Shown: positions 12,701-23,728 of the stretch, piece after piece
Layout: each line of letters starts with the position of its first letter
Position numbering within the stretch: the first letter of the stretch is position 1
From: Mariannaea sp. PMI_226
Lineage: Eukaryota > Ascomycota > Sordariomycetes > Hypocreales > Nectriaceae
Assembly: GCA_024336345.1 (NCBI GenBank)
Contig: JANFOG010000014.1
Coordinates: 496,001 to 560,000, forward strand
Length of the DNA: 64,000 bases
Direction of reading: 5' to 3'
Position numbers and translations under genes: made by a program
The notes under the pieces: model-generated
Told to the model about the DNA's origin: nothing
What the model saw: only the letters and a program-made list of their open reading frames with translations
Databases searched by the model: none

Positions 12701-15079
12701 GCATGTGTTGTGTGCATCGCCAGCTTCCGGGGATCGGGATATTACGGACAGATATTTAGCTGTTATATATAGCCCGACAGTCTAGCTCGACGATCTAAAG
12801 CAATATATTTCAGCGTTCCTATCCTTGGCTTACCAAGACGCCAAGCTCTAAGCGTCTCTGCGCTTAAAAACATATCTAGCGGGGGTAGCCATACAGGCGT
12901 GACTTGAGTCTCTTGGCCTGCATTACGGCGGGCAGAAACCCCATGAAACAGGTTGAGTGACGCGCAATACACCCCACTATGAGTATGACGGTGAATCCTT
13001 GGATCGTATGTGAGCAAGTAACTGTGCATTGCGGAGGTTGGGCACGGTAGTGCAGACCAACCTAGACTTGAAAATTACACGCAAAAACTTCCCAGTGGTT
13101 GGGGGGAGTTACAAAGTGGGGATAGAAATGGCAGCACCACGGGTTCAAGTCATTTGATAGGATGGGGATATAAGAAGAGAACGAGTTCTATAGTCAAGGG
13201 TTTCGAGAATGAGCAACTAATCTGGAAAAATGATGGAACAAGAGGCCCCTGGGTGAAGCCCTCGCCACCAAATCTGGACCCCACATTCCAAAATCATCGT
13301 AGCTCACAAGGTAGTTTAAGTCTCGATGATATATATTACTGGCACATATACAGATACGTGATTGGCAATGCCCATGTGGTTCGAAGGGATGGATAGCGCT
13401 GATGAATAGCCAAGTCCTGCACGATACACGGGCCTCGAAGCCCAGAGATACGAGTCATGTTTGTGAGAACATCGGGAGATTTCTGTGAATACTTTGGATG
13501 AGTGGAAAAATCAGCATGACGATAAAATGGCTATTCTGTTGCTATGTGGTGCAAGGAAAGTAGTTTCTAGTCACAGCAAGAGATGTAATCAATCTTGGGG
13601 GAGACCGAGGTTGTACTTATACCGACAAGTTTTATGGATTGTAGCAATGTCTGATATTTTGAATCGATCAGATTGATTCTACTTGGTAGATGTTAGCTCC
13701 CTTACAACAATCCTTGGCATTGTTGCCCAGTGCCCGACTGAGTTTATGCGTGTGGGAGAGAAGCTCAACTGAATGCTGGCCTCGTAGTACACGAAGTGGA
13801 GACTCAAATCTGCAAGGCGCTGCAATGTGAACGAGGCTATCTCATAGCCTGTAGATTTGTCCCCTTCCTGCAATTGTGGTAGCACCCCGGAGGAGCCAAG
13901 ACCACTTCGCGGACATGACGGAGTGGGACGGAGTGGGGGCCTCGGACAAGAACGGGACTGCTTTCGGGGGCGGGGGGAAGTGGAGATGGTCCGGAAGGGG
14001 GGAACACAATGGGACCAAGAGCTTACGGCGGACAACCTTGGGCACGGTAACTTTCCTATGACGGATACGGAATCAAGTAACTTACGGAGGAACTAGAGTC
14101 GGTAGGAGATGTCGCCACCATGAGACATGGGACGGGGATGCCGATGGACACGCGGAAACGGACCTGATAGGGAATACCGTCCGGGACGGAGGGACAGGGT
14201 CAGCTGATGTTCATTCCAGGACAAGAATACAGCGAGTTTGTTTCCAAAGCTCAGCTTTTCTTGACCTTTGGGTTTCTCATTTGACCGATGCTATTCTTCC
14301 CCGTCATCCCCCCCTTCTTTCTTATCCTCCTTCCTATTCCAAGAAACCCCGAGTGCATGCACATAGTAGTTACGCACAATAGCCAAGAGATGCCCAGCCG
14401 CCGGGCAAAAAACAAACAAGAATCTCGTCTCCCATGTCCCTCCATCGGGAGGCTCATACTCGCATCTTGATTGGCCTCCGAAACCTTGAGAGAGGGGCGA
14501 GATAAGCTTACCGAGAAGTGCCAAGCAGAAACCTTACAACAGGTGCCATCCACAACCTTGGTGGGAGGATCTCCCAATCACATACGGCCGCCGAGAACAG
14601 CCTAGGGCTGCCTACGCAGTAATCTGTACGGAAACCGTATTTGTTACGTATTCTGTTCCCCGCCCAAGAGCCTTGCCAAGGGAGTTTGCCAAGATATTGC
14701 CCAGGAATGGCGTCTTTTCTCCTTCTTCGCGGACTGCAGCTGGGACGAGGTGGAGGGGTCGACCTTGGGCCATCTTCGGATTACGCTCTCGGTCGCCGGT
14801 GAATGATGAGTTTTGGAAGAGAATTGTTGAGACGACATGAAGATCAGCCTGACGTAGCATTGAATGTCCAGATATGTATTACAGAAAGCTTGATGATGAA
14901 TTGAGTGTTGCTTGTCACCATTGCGATGCTGTGCCGTGCCCATAACAGCAGTTAGACGACGAAACGGTTTGTGATAATGAAATGAAACAGGGCTCTTGCA
15001 TGTCAATTCATCTGCCCTCGTTCCCTTACCTAACCCTTCCTCCCATAACGTGTAGCCTAAGACGATGAAGAAACTAGAA
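9714..15079. other. Long stretch without a supportable gene
   Basis: The first 1-1.5 kb downstream of the Medusa stop is T-rich on the plus strand (for example 10485-10600) and is probably its 3' untranslated region. Beyond that I found only short, unrelated open frames on either strand, none with family resemblance or consistent introns. Several overlapping frames are open around 13840-14060 because the sequence is G-rich there. Two GCCAAG hexamers lie at 14675-14680 and 14688-14693 and may be outlying members of the PacC-type cluster further right. Confidence 0.55.
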
Positions 15080-16039
15080 GCCAAGAGCGAAGCGCCAAGC
15101 GCCAAGCGCCGCCATGTTGCATCCATCTCCAAACCTCCACACACCCACTTCACAGCCTCAGTTCCGAAAGTATACGTCTGCCACCTAGGTCATGTACCTC
15201 GTCATCCCATACACTCGCCTACCCAATCGCTCGTCTATCTCCGAGCGCCTGATTGTACCTCGGCAGTACCGCCGCTTCACTTCAACTTATCGCCCGGGGG
15301 ATGCTTTGCTTTCGTCGGCCCCTCTCCCCCACAACCTCCCTCACAAGCGCCTCTTTCGACGTCACGGGACCTTCCTGGACGGCGTTTCTCTCCCCGTCTC
15401 TCTCCGTCTCAACAAATCGACGACAAAAACCGCCACCGATTATACAGCCAAGAAAGCCAAGACGTGTAACCCCGCCACTCCGTTCTACGACCGTCTATGC
15501 ACGTGGGGGGGTCTCAAGCAAACCGTATCAAAGACTAAGTCCTTCTTTGCTCTCCTGTGACTCGCCATCGCACGTGGAATGGGGCTCCGCCAAGCATCCG
15601 CCAACATGGCCATGGTGATGCTAATGCTTGTTGGTTGGGACTTGGCATTGTTGGAAAGATAGAACTAACAAAGTCATTGACGTCTCCGGGTTAGAGTAGC
15701 AGGACGGCAAATCTCGATGAATATATACATATATATATAGATGGATTGTCCACCCACCCTCGCTCCGGTAACCTTCGTTCCCTCGACTGAAGTATAATAT
15801 TTCAAATATCAGAAGGTAAAAACTATTCAAGAACAATACCGACCTTTCTTGTTCCAATCACCCAGAAGTCACTCGCTCTCTGTGTATTTTCTAAACCTCA
15901 ATTGCATCACTACACCAAGTCAATGGCGTTTGGGTAGACAACCACCTCAGGTTCCCTATTGGTATCTCTTATCTCACATCATCATCAACACTCCCCCGAC
16001 AAACACCAATTCGAGAGAAGCCTTTGATATCCTGCCAAG
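15080..16039 (+). promoter_or_regulatory. Cluster of eight PacC-type GCCARG sites upstream of the ENA pump gene
   Basis: GCCAAG occurs at 15080-15085, 15094-15099, 15101-15106, 15447-15452, 15456-15461, 15589-15594 and 16034-16039, and as its complement at 15641-15646. By chance GCCARG on either strand is expected about once per kilobase. PacC/Rim101 is the ambient-pH zinc-finger factor, and ENA-type sodium pumps are known alkaline-induced targets in fungi. The cluster ends about 80 bases before the start codon at 16117. Binding is inferred from sequence only. Confidence 0.6.
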
Positions 16040-16116
16040 GTAATCATCGCTTCCTACTCCCGCCCCCACTCCCACTTTCTCAAAAAGATCTCTCGCCGAC
16101 ATTCCAGGCACATCTT

Positions 16117-19100
16117 ATGGCTGAGTTCCCAAACCACCCGTTTCTCCTCACGATAGAAGAGACGGCTCAGGCTCTCGGAACAGATGTTGACAAGGGTTTG
16201 ACGTCAATTCAAGTTGCCCAACTTGGCGAAAAGTATCCCAAAAATGAGCTCGACGTAGGTGGTACTGTACCTTGGTACAGTATTCTTACCAAGCAACTCC
16301 TCAATGCCATGATTATTGTAAGTCTTTCTTTCTCTTTGAGCTTTTCATGCTCACTCCCCTTCCGTTTCAAATACAAAATCCCGACTAACTATTCCATCCA
16401 GGTTCTTGCCTTTGCTATGGCGCTCAGCTTTGGCATCAAAGACTATATCGAAGGCGGCGTCTTGGCCTTCGTCATTGCTCTTAATGTTACCATTGGCTTT
16501 TGGCAGGAATATAGAGCGGAAAAGCGTATGGATGCTTTGAGAGCTCTATCTTCCCCTAGTGCCATGGTGCTCCGTGATGGAAAGACTCAGGTTATCTCCA
16601 AGTAAGTTCCCCGTCTCATATCATAACCCCTGCCCTCCTCTGGACCAACTATGTACTAAACTGCTGCGTAGCCCTGAAGTCGTTCCCGGTGACATCATCC
16701 TTCTTAAGATGGGCGACACCGTCCCGGCCGACCTCCGACTCTTTGAGACGATGAATCTGGCCTGTGAGGAAGGCCAACTTACCGGCGAGTCGATCCCAGT
16801 GGAGAAAATCACCGAGAACAACATTGTTACCCCTGGCACCGAGAAGGCCGCCACCTCTGCAGATGAGGTTGGCATCGGCGATCGCATTAACATGGCATAT
16901 GCCACCACCGTTGTCCGAAAAGGCCGTGGCCGCGGCATTGTCGTTGCTACTGGTATGACCACCGAGGTTGGCAAGATCGCCGCCTCCACCTCCAAGAAGC
17001 AGCGCAAGGCCGGCCGCTCCATGAATTGGAAAAAGTACGGCAAGCGACAGCCTGTTGTCGGACTGGCCAAGCGCACTTACGATGTCATTGGAAAGTTTCT
17101 TGGCCTGACTGTCGGTACGCCCTTGCAAAGAAAGCTCTCGGCGTTGGCTTATGTCTTGTTTGGCTGCGCCGTCATCCTTGCTATTGTTGTGTTTGCTGTG
17201 AATCGCTTCAATTTGAGGAACGAAGTCATTATTTATGCTACTTCACTTGGCATTGCCATCATTCCCGAGTCCCTAGTTGCGTAAGTTTTGAAATCCCCAG
17301 CATTGTCTATCACCCCAGGTGGCTAATAGCGAAAATAGTGTCCTCACCATCACCATGGTTGTTGCCGTGACCGTCATGAGAAAAGCCAACGTCGTTGTGC
17401 GAGATCTCTCTGCCCTTGAAGCCCTTGGTGGCGTAACCAACATTTGCTCCGACAAGACCGGTACTCTCACCGAAGGTGCCATGATTGTGCGCGAGGCCTG
17501 GATCCCATCTTCCCACCTCTACACTGTCCGAGACTCGCAGAATCCCAACGATCCAACAAAAGGTAGAGTTACCTACTCCAAGGCTGAAGTTCAAGAGCCC
17601 GAGAAGAAGCAGCCTCCTCGTGACTACGATCGAGAACGCTCCTCTGCCGTCCTGAAGTTCGATGTCCCGGATGAGAAGCTCAACCCTTCCAAGACCCGTG
17701 CTGGAGTTGAACCGGAAGTGGAATGCGAAATGACCGACGAGCTCTCCGCCTTCCTCTTGTCAACTGCCCTTTGCAATTTGGCCACCGTTCGGTACGACAA
17801 AGAGGAGGAAAGGTGGAAGACCACGGGCGAGCCCACCGAAATTGCTCTGCAGGTTTTCGCCCACCGCTTCAACTACGGAAAGCGAACACTTGAAAGCCAG
17901 GGATGGAAGCAGATCTCAGAGTTCCCCTTTGATAGCTCCATCAAGCGCATGTCCGTCATCTATGACGCTCCCAGTGAGGCCAGCGGGTCCATCATTGAGA
18001 ACGGTAATAGCATGATATTTACCAAGGGTGCCGTTGAGCGTGTCCTAGATCTGTGCTCACACATGGGCACTGGTGATAACCGTCAAGAGGTTACAGATGA
18101 GCTCAAGGAGTCCGTCCTCGACCAAATGAACGACCTTGCTTCTCAAGGCCAGCGTGTCCTTGCTATTGCATACCGCCCTTGGAAGGGCCGCTACAACGTC
18201 AAGCAAGGGTCTTCTCCTGACGAAGATGAGAAGCTACGCTCCGAGGTAGAGAGGGATCTGACTCTTCTCGGCCTTGCTGGAATCTACGACCCTCCTCGCC
18301 GTGAGACCAAGCCCTCCATTGCCGAGTGTTCCCAAGCCGGAATTCGAGTGCACATGTTGACTGGTGACCATCCCGAGACGGCAAAGGCAATTGCGAAAGA
18401 AGTTGGCATCATCCCTCGAAATCTCGGCATTCTACCTGATCACGTCGCCCAGTCAATCGTGCAGAAGGCCACCGACTTTGACAAGATGACCGATGAAGAG
18501 ATTGACGCGCTCGAGGAGCTTCCCCTTGTGATTGCCCGCTGTGCCCCGGACACCAAGACGCGCATGATTGACGCTCTTCGTCGCCGCGGTGCCTTCATGG
18601 CCATGACTGGCGATGGCGTTAACGACGCTCCATCCCTGTCCCGTGCCGATGTCGGTATTGCCATGGGTTCTGGTTCTGATGTTGCCAAGTCGGCAGCTAA
18701 AATTGTCCTCACAGATGACAAGTTCAATTCCATCGTTGCAGCTATCCGTGAGGGCCGCCGCATGTTTGACAACATCCAAAAGTTTGTGCTTCACCTGCTC
18801 ACCTCCAACGTTGGCGAGGTTATTCTGCTCGTCGCCGGCTTGGGCTTCGTCGACTCAGCCGGATTCTCCGTCTTCCCTGTCTCCCCTCTGCAGATTATCT
18901 GGATCAATATGGCTACATCATCTTTCCCGGCCTTTGGCCTCGGCCGGGAGCAGGCCGCCACGGACGTCATGCGCAAACCCCCTCAAGACAAAAAGCGTGG
19001 CGTCTTCACCAACCAGATCATTGTCGACATGATTGTCTACGGCTGCATCATGGGCGCCTGCACTATGGCTACATTCTGCATCATCATCTATGGCGCCAAC

Positions 19101-19703
19101 GACGGAAACCTGGGTAACGACTGCAACCAGCGCTACTCTGACGAGTGCATCCCCGTCTTCAAGGCTCGTGCTGCGACCTTTGCTGAGCTGACCTGGTTGA
19201 TCCTGATTTCGGCATGGGAGTTTAAGTCTCTTCGCCGTTCCATGTTCCGCCTCAACCCGGACGACGACAGCCGATTCCCCTTTTTCAGGGATATATATAG
19301 CAACCGCTTCCTTTTCTGGTCCGTCATCCTCGGCGGCTTATCTGTGTTCCCCGTCGTGTACATCCCCTTCCTCAACCATAAGTTCTTCAAACACACGGGC
19401 ATCACCTGGGAGTGGACTCTGTCCGTCGGCTTCACGATTGTGTTTGTCGCGGGTATCGAACTCTGGAAGATGACCAAGCGCCACTTCCACCTCCTAGAGG
19501 ATGCGCCCATCAAACGCGGGACTTGGGGCCAGGGCGGCTCCGACGAGGAGGGCCGTAAGCTAGGCCGCACATTGTCGCTGTCAAGCTTCAAGACGTGGGC
19601 GTCATTTTCGCGGAAGGATACGGGAGACTCGCTGGGCAAGCTGAGCACCAGCCGAAGTCATGGAGTCGTTGTGCCTCAGGGCCTTGCGGCTACAGAGGCA
19701 TGA
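16117..19703 (+). CDS. ENA1: ENA-type P-type sodium/potassium-exporting ATPase
   Basis: Four exons, 16117-16317, 16402-16601, 16672-17280 and 17339-19703, join in phase into about 1124 residues, the usual size of fungal ENA (type IID) pumps. The product should sit in the plasma membrane and expel Na+ or K+ at high pH or salt, using ATP. The N-terminal cation-ATPase domain is followed by the actuator motif TGES, the type IID motif IPES near residue 333, the phosphorylation motif SDKTGT with Asp375, and the hinge GDGVNDAP. The membrane helices of the C-terminal half are evident. Exon 1 starts at the ATG giving MAEFPNH; an open extension upstream is probably a 5' untranslated region with its own intron (donor about 16040, acceptor about 16107). 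The first coding intron is 84 bases, a multiple of three, and has no in-frame stop. Confidence 0.95.
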
Positions 19704-20585
19704 GGTGGATTGTTCGCTTTAGTGTTGTGAAAATCTCAAGTTGAAGAGTGAAAATATAGAAGATGGAATCAAATGGAATGAATGAGGGGAGAAAGGCAGT
19801 CTTAGTGACGAGAGCTACGCATGTTACGTGTTTATGACGATATTTCATGTATTACAGAAGGATATTTTTTATGACTTGTTTATTATTTTTTCCGGGGATT
19901 TAGATGACCATCCTCGTGGGCATCTATTAGACAAAGATTGCCCATATTCGCATGTTCAATGAAAAGAAAATACTTCTCTTATATTCGATTTAGAAACTAT
20001 TGAGTGAAACAGTACAAACTGCGAGTGAAACGACAGAGAACATTACCGTGCTTGTTCACTTGCTCTGCTGCCTTCTCCATGCTGAATTGGGCCGTGGTTA
20101 ATCAGTTTGCTACACTCTCTAAGGATCCAAATGGGGAAATTATTCATGTCGCCCGAGATATATATGCAGGTGCTAGAAGTCATGGGGAACGTCATTCGCA
20201 ATCATCAACTGTTGCTTACGTTGGAGTCGTACTATAAATTATAAATTACTCCGCACGCAACAACCGAATCAGTTGATACCGAAAAGCCCAGTCATGAGTA
20301 CCGCTTTTGATAGGTAGCCGATTCTATAATAATATATTTCAGAAACATCTCAAATAGCATAGTGAGTGACAGAGAATAGAGAAACCATTCCAGGTAATCA
20401 ATTGTTCCTCTTTTTTCGGTTGGGCATTTATGTCTCTACTTCATTTACGGTATTTTCTCTAACCTATAGATCACCTCTTCTTCTTTTTTTTTTGGTATGA
20501 TTTCCGAAAAGGCAACCATCATGGCTCGGTCCTTATTCGTCCGGCCTCCGACAGAGGGGAAAAGCTGCTGAGGTAATCCAATCTA
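19704..20585. other. Intergenic stretch, pump 3' end and thiolase upstream region
   Basis: This AT-rich sequence lies between the stop of the ENA pump and the regulatory boxes of the thiolase gene. I see no coding frame with support; an open frame at 20004-20237 has no recognisable features. Confidence 0.6.
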
Positions 20586-20921
20586 CCTCGGCGACGGCAT
20601 CCAACCTGCACCTAAATCTCCAATCTACAAACAACCTGGAAACCATTTCCGAACCAACTCCGTACTTTGTTTGAGAGTTGGTGGGACGAAGACCAGGGTT
20701 CCCGAGGGCCACCAACCAAAACACACCAGGCCACCTATGCCCGCCAACTTGCCTCGGCCCAACCCCACACTTCGTAAGGAGGCTCATCCCCAGATTTGAT
20801 GGAGAAACAGTGCGGAGCATCAGTGCCGTTTCTGTGCCTAGTCAAGTACCGTCGCGGTCTGCCGCCCATACTGTGCTATGATGGGAAGTGCCTTGGGTCC
20901 AATCTTTTAGCGATGCCTCGG
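20586..20921. promoter_or_regulatory. Four CCTCGG boxes of FarA/FarB type upstream of the thiolase
   Basis: CCTCGG is found at 20586-20591, 20752-20757 and 20916-20921, and its complement CCGAGG at 20702-20707, all within 150-480 bases of the start codon at 21068. In Aspergillus and Fusarium this hexamer is bound by the fatty-acid-responsive Zn2Cys6 factors FarA/FarB (Ctf1 type), which induce beta-oxidation genes. About 0.2 copies would be expected by chance in this length. Function here is inferred from motif and context. Confidence 0.65.
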
Positions 20922-21067
20922 CTCAATCTTATGACCTTGAACTGCACACCTTCCCGCCTCCTTTTATAAAGAAACATCCTTTCCTTTGACATCGTTTCTT
21001 CCCTCTTCTCACCCCTTCGTCACATACCACCACAGTCCATCCCTTCTGCTCTCTCCCCGTCGTCACA

Positions 21068-22586
21068 ATGGCCGTCGAAAGAATCGGATCCATCATCAAG
21101 CACCTGGCCCCCGGGTCATCGCTCAACAACATGTAAGTGGAACTTTGGGGGCGCAAGTCTACAAACATCCCCGAACGCCGCAGAGTGGTTGCCGGTACAG
21201 ACACTCTGTTCAAAGGCCCGATGGCGCTGACGTTTGGGACCTACACAGCCAATCCAAGAATGCCGACGATATCGTCATCACCCTCTCCATCCGAACGCCC
21301 CTCACAAAGGCCAAAAAGGGTGGTTTCAAGGATACTACCCTCGAGTACATGCTCTACGCGCTGCTGAAGGAGGTCCGAGAACGCTCCAACCTGGATCCTG
21401 CCCTCGTTGAGGATATTTGCGTTGGAAATGTACGGATAGCCCTGACCTTCTCCTTCTCCTCCCTCTGCATATTGCTAACGTGCATTTTCTTTCCAGGTCT
21501 CCGATGGCAAGGCCGCCTACAAGGTCCGCGCCGCTGCTCTCGCCGCCGGTTTCCCCAACACCACCGCCGCCTCCTCCCTGAACCGCTTCTGCTCCTCCGG
21601 TCTCAAGGCCACCGCCGACATCGCCCACTCCATCGCCAACGATTCCATCCAAATCGGTATCGCCATGGGCGCCGAGCTGATGAGCGCCGGTGGCGACAAG
21701 CTCGACGAGCCCTTCGACGAGGCCGTCCTTGCACAGAGCCAGGAATCCGTCGACTGCATGCAGCCCATGGGCTGGACGAGCGAGAACGTCAGCAAGGACT
21801 TTGACGTCACCCGAGAGAAGATGGACCGATACGCTGCCGAGAGCTTCCAGAAGGCTGAGGCTGCCAAGAACTCTGGCTTTTTCTCCGACGAGATCGTCCC
21901 CATCAAGACCAAGGTCAAGGGACCCAATGGAGAGGTGAAGGAGGTTACCCTGACAGAGGATGATGGCATTCGACCTGGCACCACTTTTGAGGGCCTTTCC
22001 AAGATTCGCCCTGCCTTCCCTCAATGGGGCCCAGCCACCACCGGTGGAAATGCCAGCCAGGTTACCGACGGAGGTTAGTTGATTTGCCCATCCCCCTCCT
22101 CGATATCATCGGAGATGATGAAATGTTGCACGTTCATGTACTAATATTACTGAAACAGCTGCTGCCGTACTACTGATGAAGCGATCCACTGCTATTAAGC
22201 TCGGCCAGCCCATCCTCGCCAAATATGTTGGCTCAACCGTATCAGGTCTGGCTCCACGCATCATGGGCATCGGCCCTAGCATCGCCATTCCCAAGCTTCT
22301 CAGCATCTACAACATCTCTCTCAACGACGTCGACGTTGTCGAGGTCAACGAAGCCTTCGCCTCCATGGCCGTCTACTGCAAGGAGAAGCTGGGCCTCGAC
22401 TCACTGAAGATGAACCCTCGTGGCGGAGCCATTGCGCTAGGACACCCTCTCGGTGCCACTGGTGTGAGACAGATCGTCACTGGCTTGAGCGAGTGCAGAA
22501 GAACCAAGAAGAAGATCTTGCTGACGAGTATGTGTATCGGAACCGGGCAGGGAATGGCTGGTTTGTTCGTGAATGAGCAGGTGTAA
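21068..22586 (+). CDS. POT1: Peroxisomal 3-ketoacyl-CoA thiolase (acetyl-CoA acyltransferase)
   Basis: Exons 21068-21132, 21249-21429, 21497-22073 and 22159-22586 join in phase to 416 residues, the normal length of the family. The enzyme cleaves 3-ketoacyl-CoA with CoA to acetyl-CoA and a shortened acyl-CoA, the last step of beta-oxidation. The N-terminus contains a PTS2 peroxisomal signal, R5-I6 then five residues then H12-L13. The C-terminus ends NEQV and lacks a PTS1 tripeptide, as expected of PTS2 thiolases. The nucleophilic cysteine is Cys114 (motif NRFCSSGLKA), the catalytic His is about residue 370 (GGAIALGHPLG) and the second cysteine is Cys400 in CIGTGQGMAG. CCTCGG boxes upstream suggest induction by fatty acids. 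Confidence 0.95.
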
Positions 22587-23165
22587 ACTTCTTTTGGGTT
22601 TGGGAACATTAACAGATAGGATAAGCCTTGTATAATCAAATAGCCGTCAAAAACAGTATATAACGACTAAATTTTGCCTCAATAGCCAGTGAATTATGAC
22701 TTTTTGCTTCTTTCATCCCTTGACATCAAAAGGCGGCGAACTAACTCTTGCGTCTGCTCGTATAGCCGATTCCAATTTCTATCCGTAAGGAAACCTCATG
22801 CGCGAGTATAATTCCTAGATCAAAAGTATTCAAAAATGAACTAGAAGTTCCTTTGGCAAGAAAACGTATCTGTTGTGAAAAATCGTGCCTCTTTGGCACG
22901 AGCTCATTTCTTATTTAGTAAGTCGCTGTTGAGGCATAACAGGGCATTAGACATATACAGTACGTTATTAGTTTAGAAATATTACAAATAAACAACGACA
23001 TTATACCAAACATTCGGATATATCAAAGTTCAGGACATAACAAAACGTTTTCGTCTTTGAAATCGTTGAAACATTAGACAATAATAACACTGGCCAGCCA
23101 TTCGTTAAAATGAAACGAGGCGCGAGTTAAAGAGGATGGTGGAGTATGCTTCAATACTCTCATTC
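22587..23165. other. AT-rich intergenic stretch between convergent genes
   Basis: This is the space between the convergent thiolase and small secreted-protein genes. It is AT-rich and probably holds both 3' ends. No gene is visible. Confidence 0.7.
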
Positions 23166-23728
23166 TCAATACGCGCACCAATCAACAACCTGGAAATGAA
23201 GTTAGAAGAGAGTGCAAAGCAGAGATTCATGTATCTGGGAATTCTTACACAAATATGGCCGGTACAAGTTGCCTCGCAGGCCACTTCTTGGTCATCGGCA
23301 GCAGCGGGAGGGTTGGGACATGGCCTAACCTGCTGGCCATTGGGTGAATCAAAAGAACAGCCTCCACCCCAAGCAGTTCCAGTAATTCTTTCAATAACAG
23401 AGTCGAGCGCCGAGGAAGCAGATTTATAGCAGTCAATGACTCTCTATATCTCAGAGTTAGCTGATTATCTTGGAGCTTTATTTCCGCAGATACTTACACA
23501 ATCTAATCCTTCTGAACAGTGACCTTTGCACTTGCCTGCCAAATCGGGAGAAGGGGGATCCCATGTATAGTTACAGCGAAGAGAGTATGTATTTTTGTCG
23601 TCCCTGTCAGTGTATTGGTATGAACATTGATCACCGTTCACCGATCCAATGGTGTTGTAGTGACAGCGCAATACGCTAGCCAAGCTAGTGCTCAAGAAAA
23701 GAGCTGGAAGAAGCAGAGCAAACTTCAT
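23166..23728 (-). CDS. Small secreted cysteine-rich protein, three exons
   Basis: I assembled this gene from splice sites. Exon 1 is 23498-23728, exon 2 is 23249-23443 and exon 3 is 23166-23189, giving 149 residues. Both introns (54 and 59 bases) are phase 0, start with GTAAG and carry a CTAAC branch site shortly before the acceptor. Residues 1-18 (MKFALLLPALFLSTSLAS) form a clear signal peptide. The mature part has 13 cysteines, one N-glycosylation site (NYT) and a short tail ending VVDWCAY. I recognise no family. Size, secretion and cysteine content resemble fungal effector-like or surface proteins; the function is unknown. The odd cysteine number could leave one free or permit dimer formation. 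Without the splice model only an 87-residue fragment would be called. Confidence 0.75.

Noticed and set aside
13130..13170. GGGTTCAAGTC resembling a tRNA T-loop
   Set aside because: No acceptor stem, anticodon arm or D-arm could be placed around it.
15065..15618. Three overlapping plus-strand frames of 120-134 codons
   Set aside because: All three phases are open at the same time in C-rich DNA upstream of the ENA pump; regulatory DNA is a better explanation.
21335..22024. Minus-strand frame of 229 codons opposite the thiolase
   Set aside because: Antisense shadow of a conserved gene; no resemblance to any protein.
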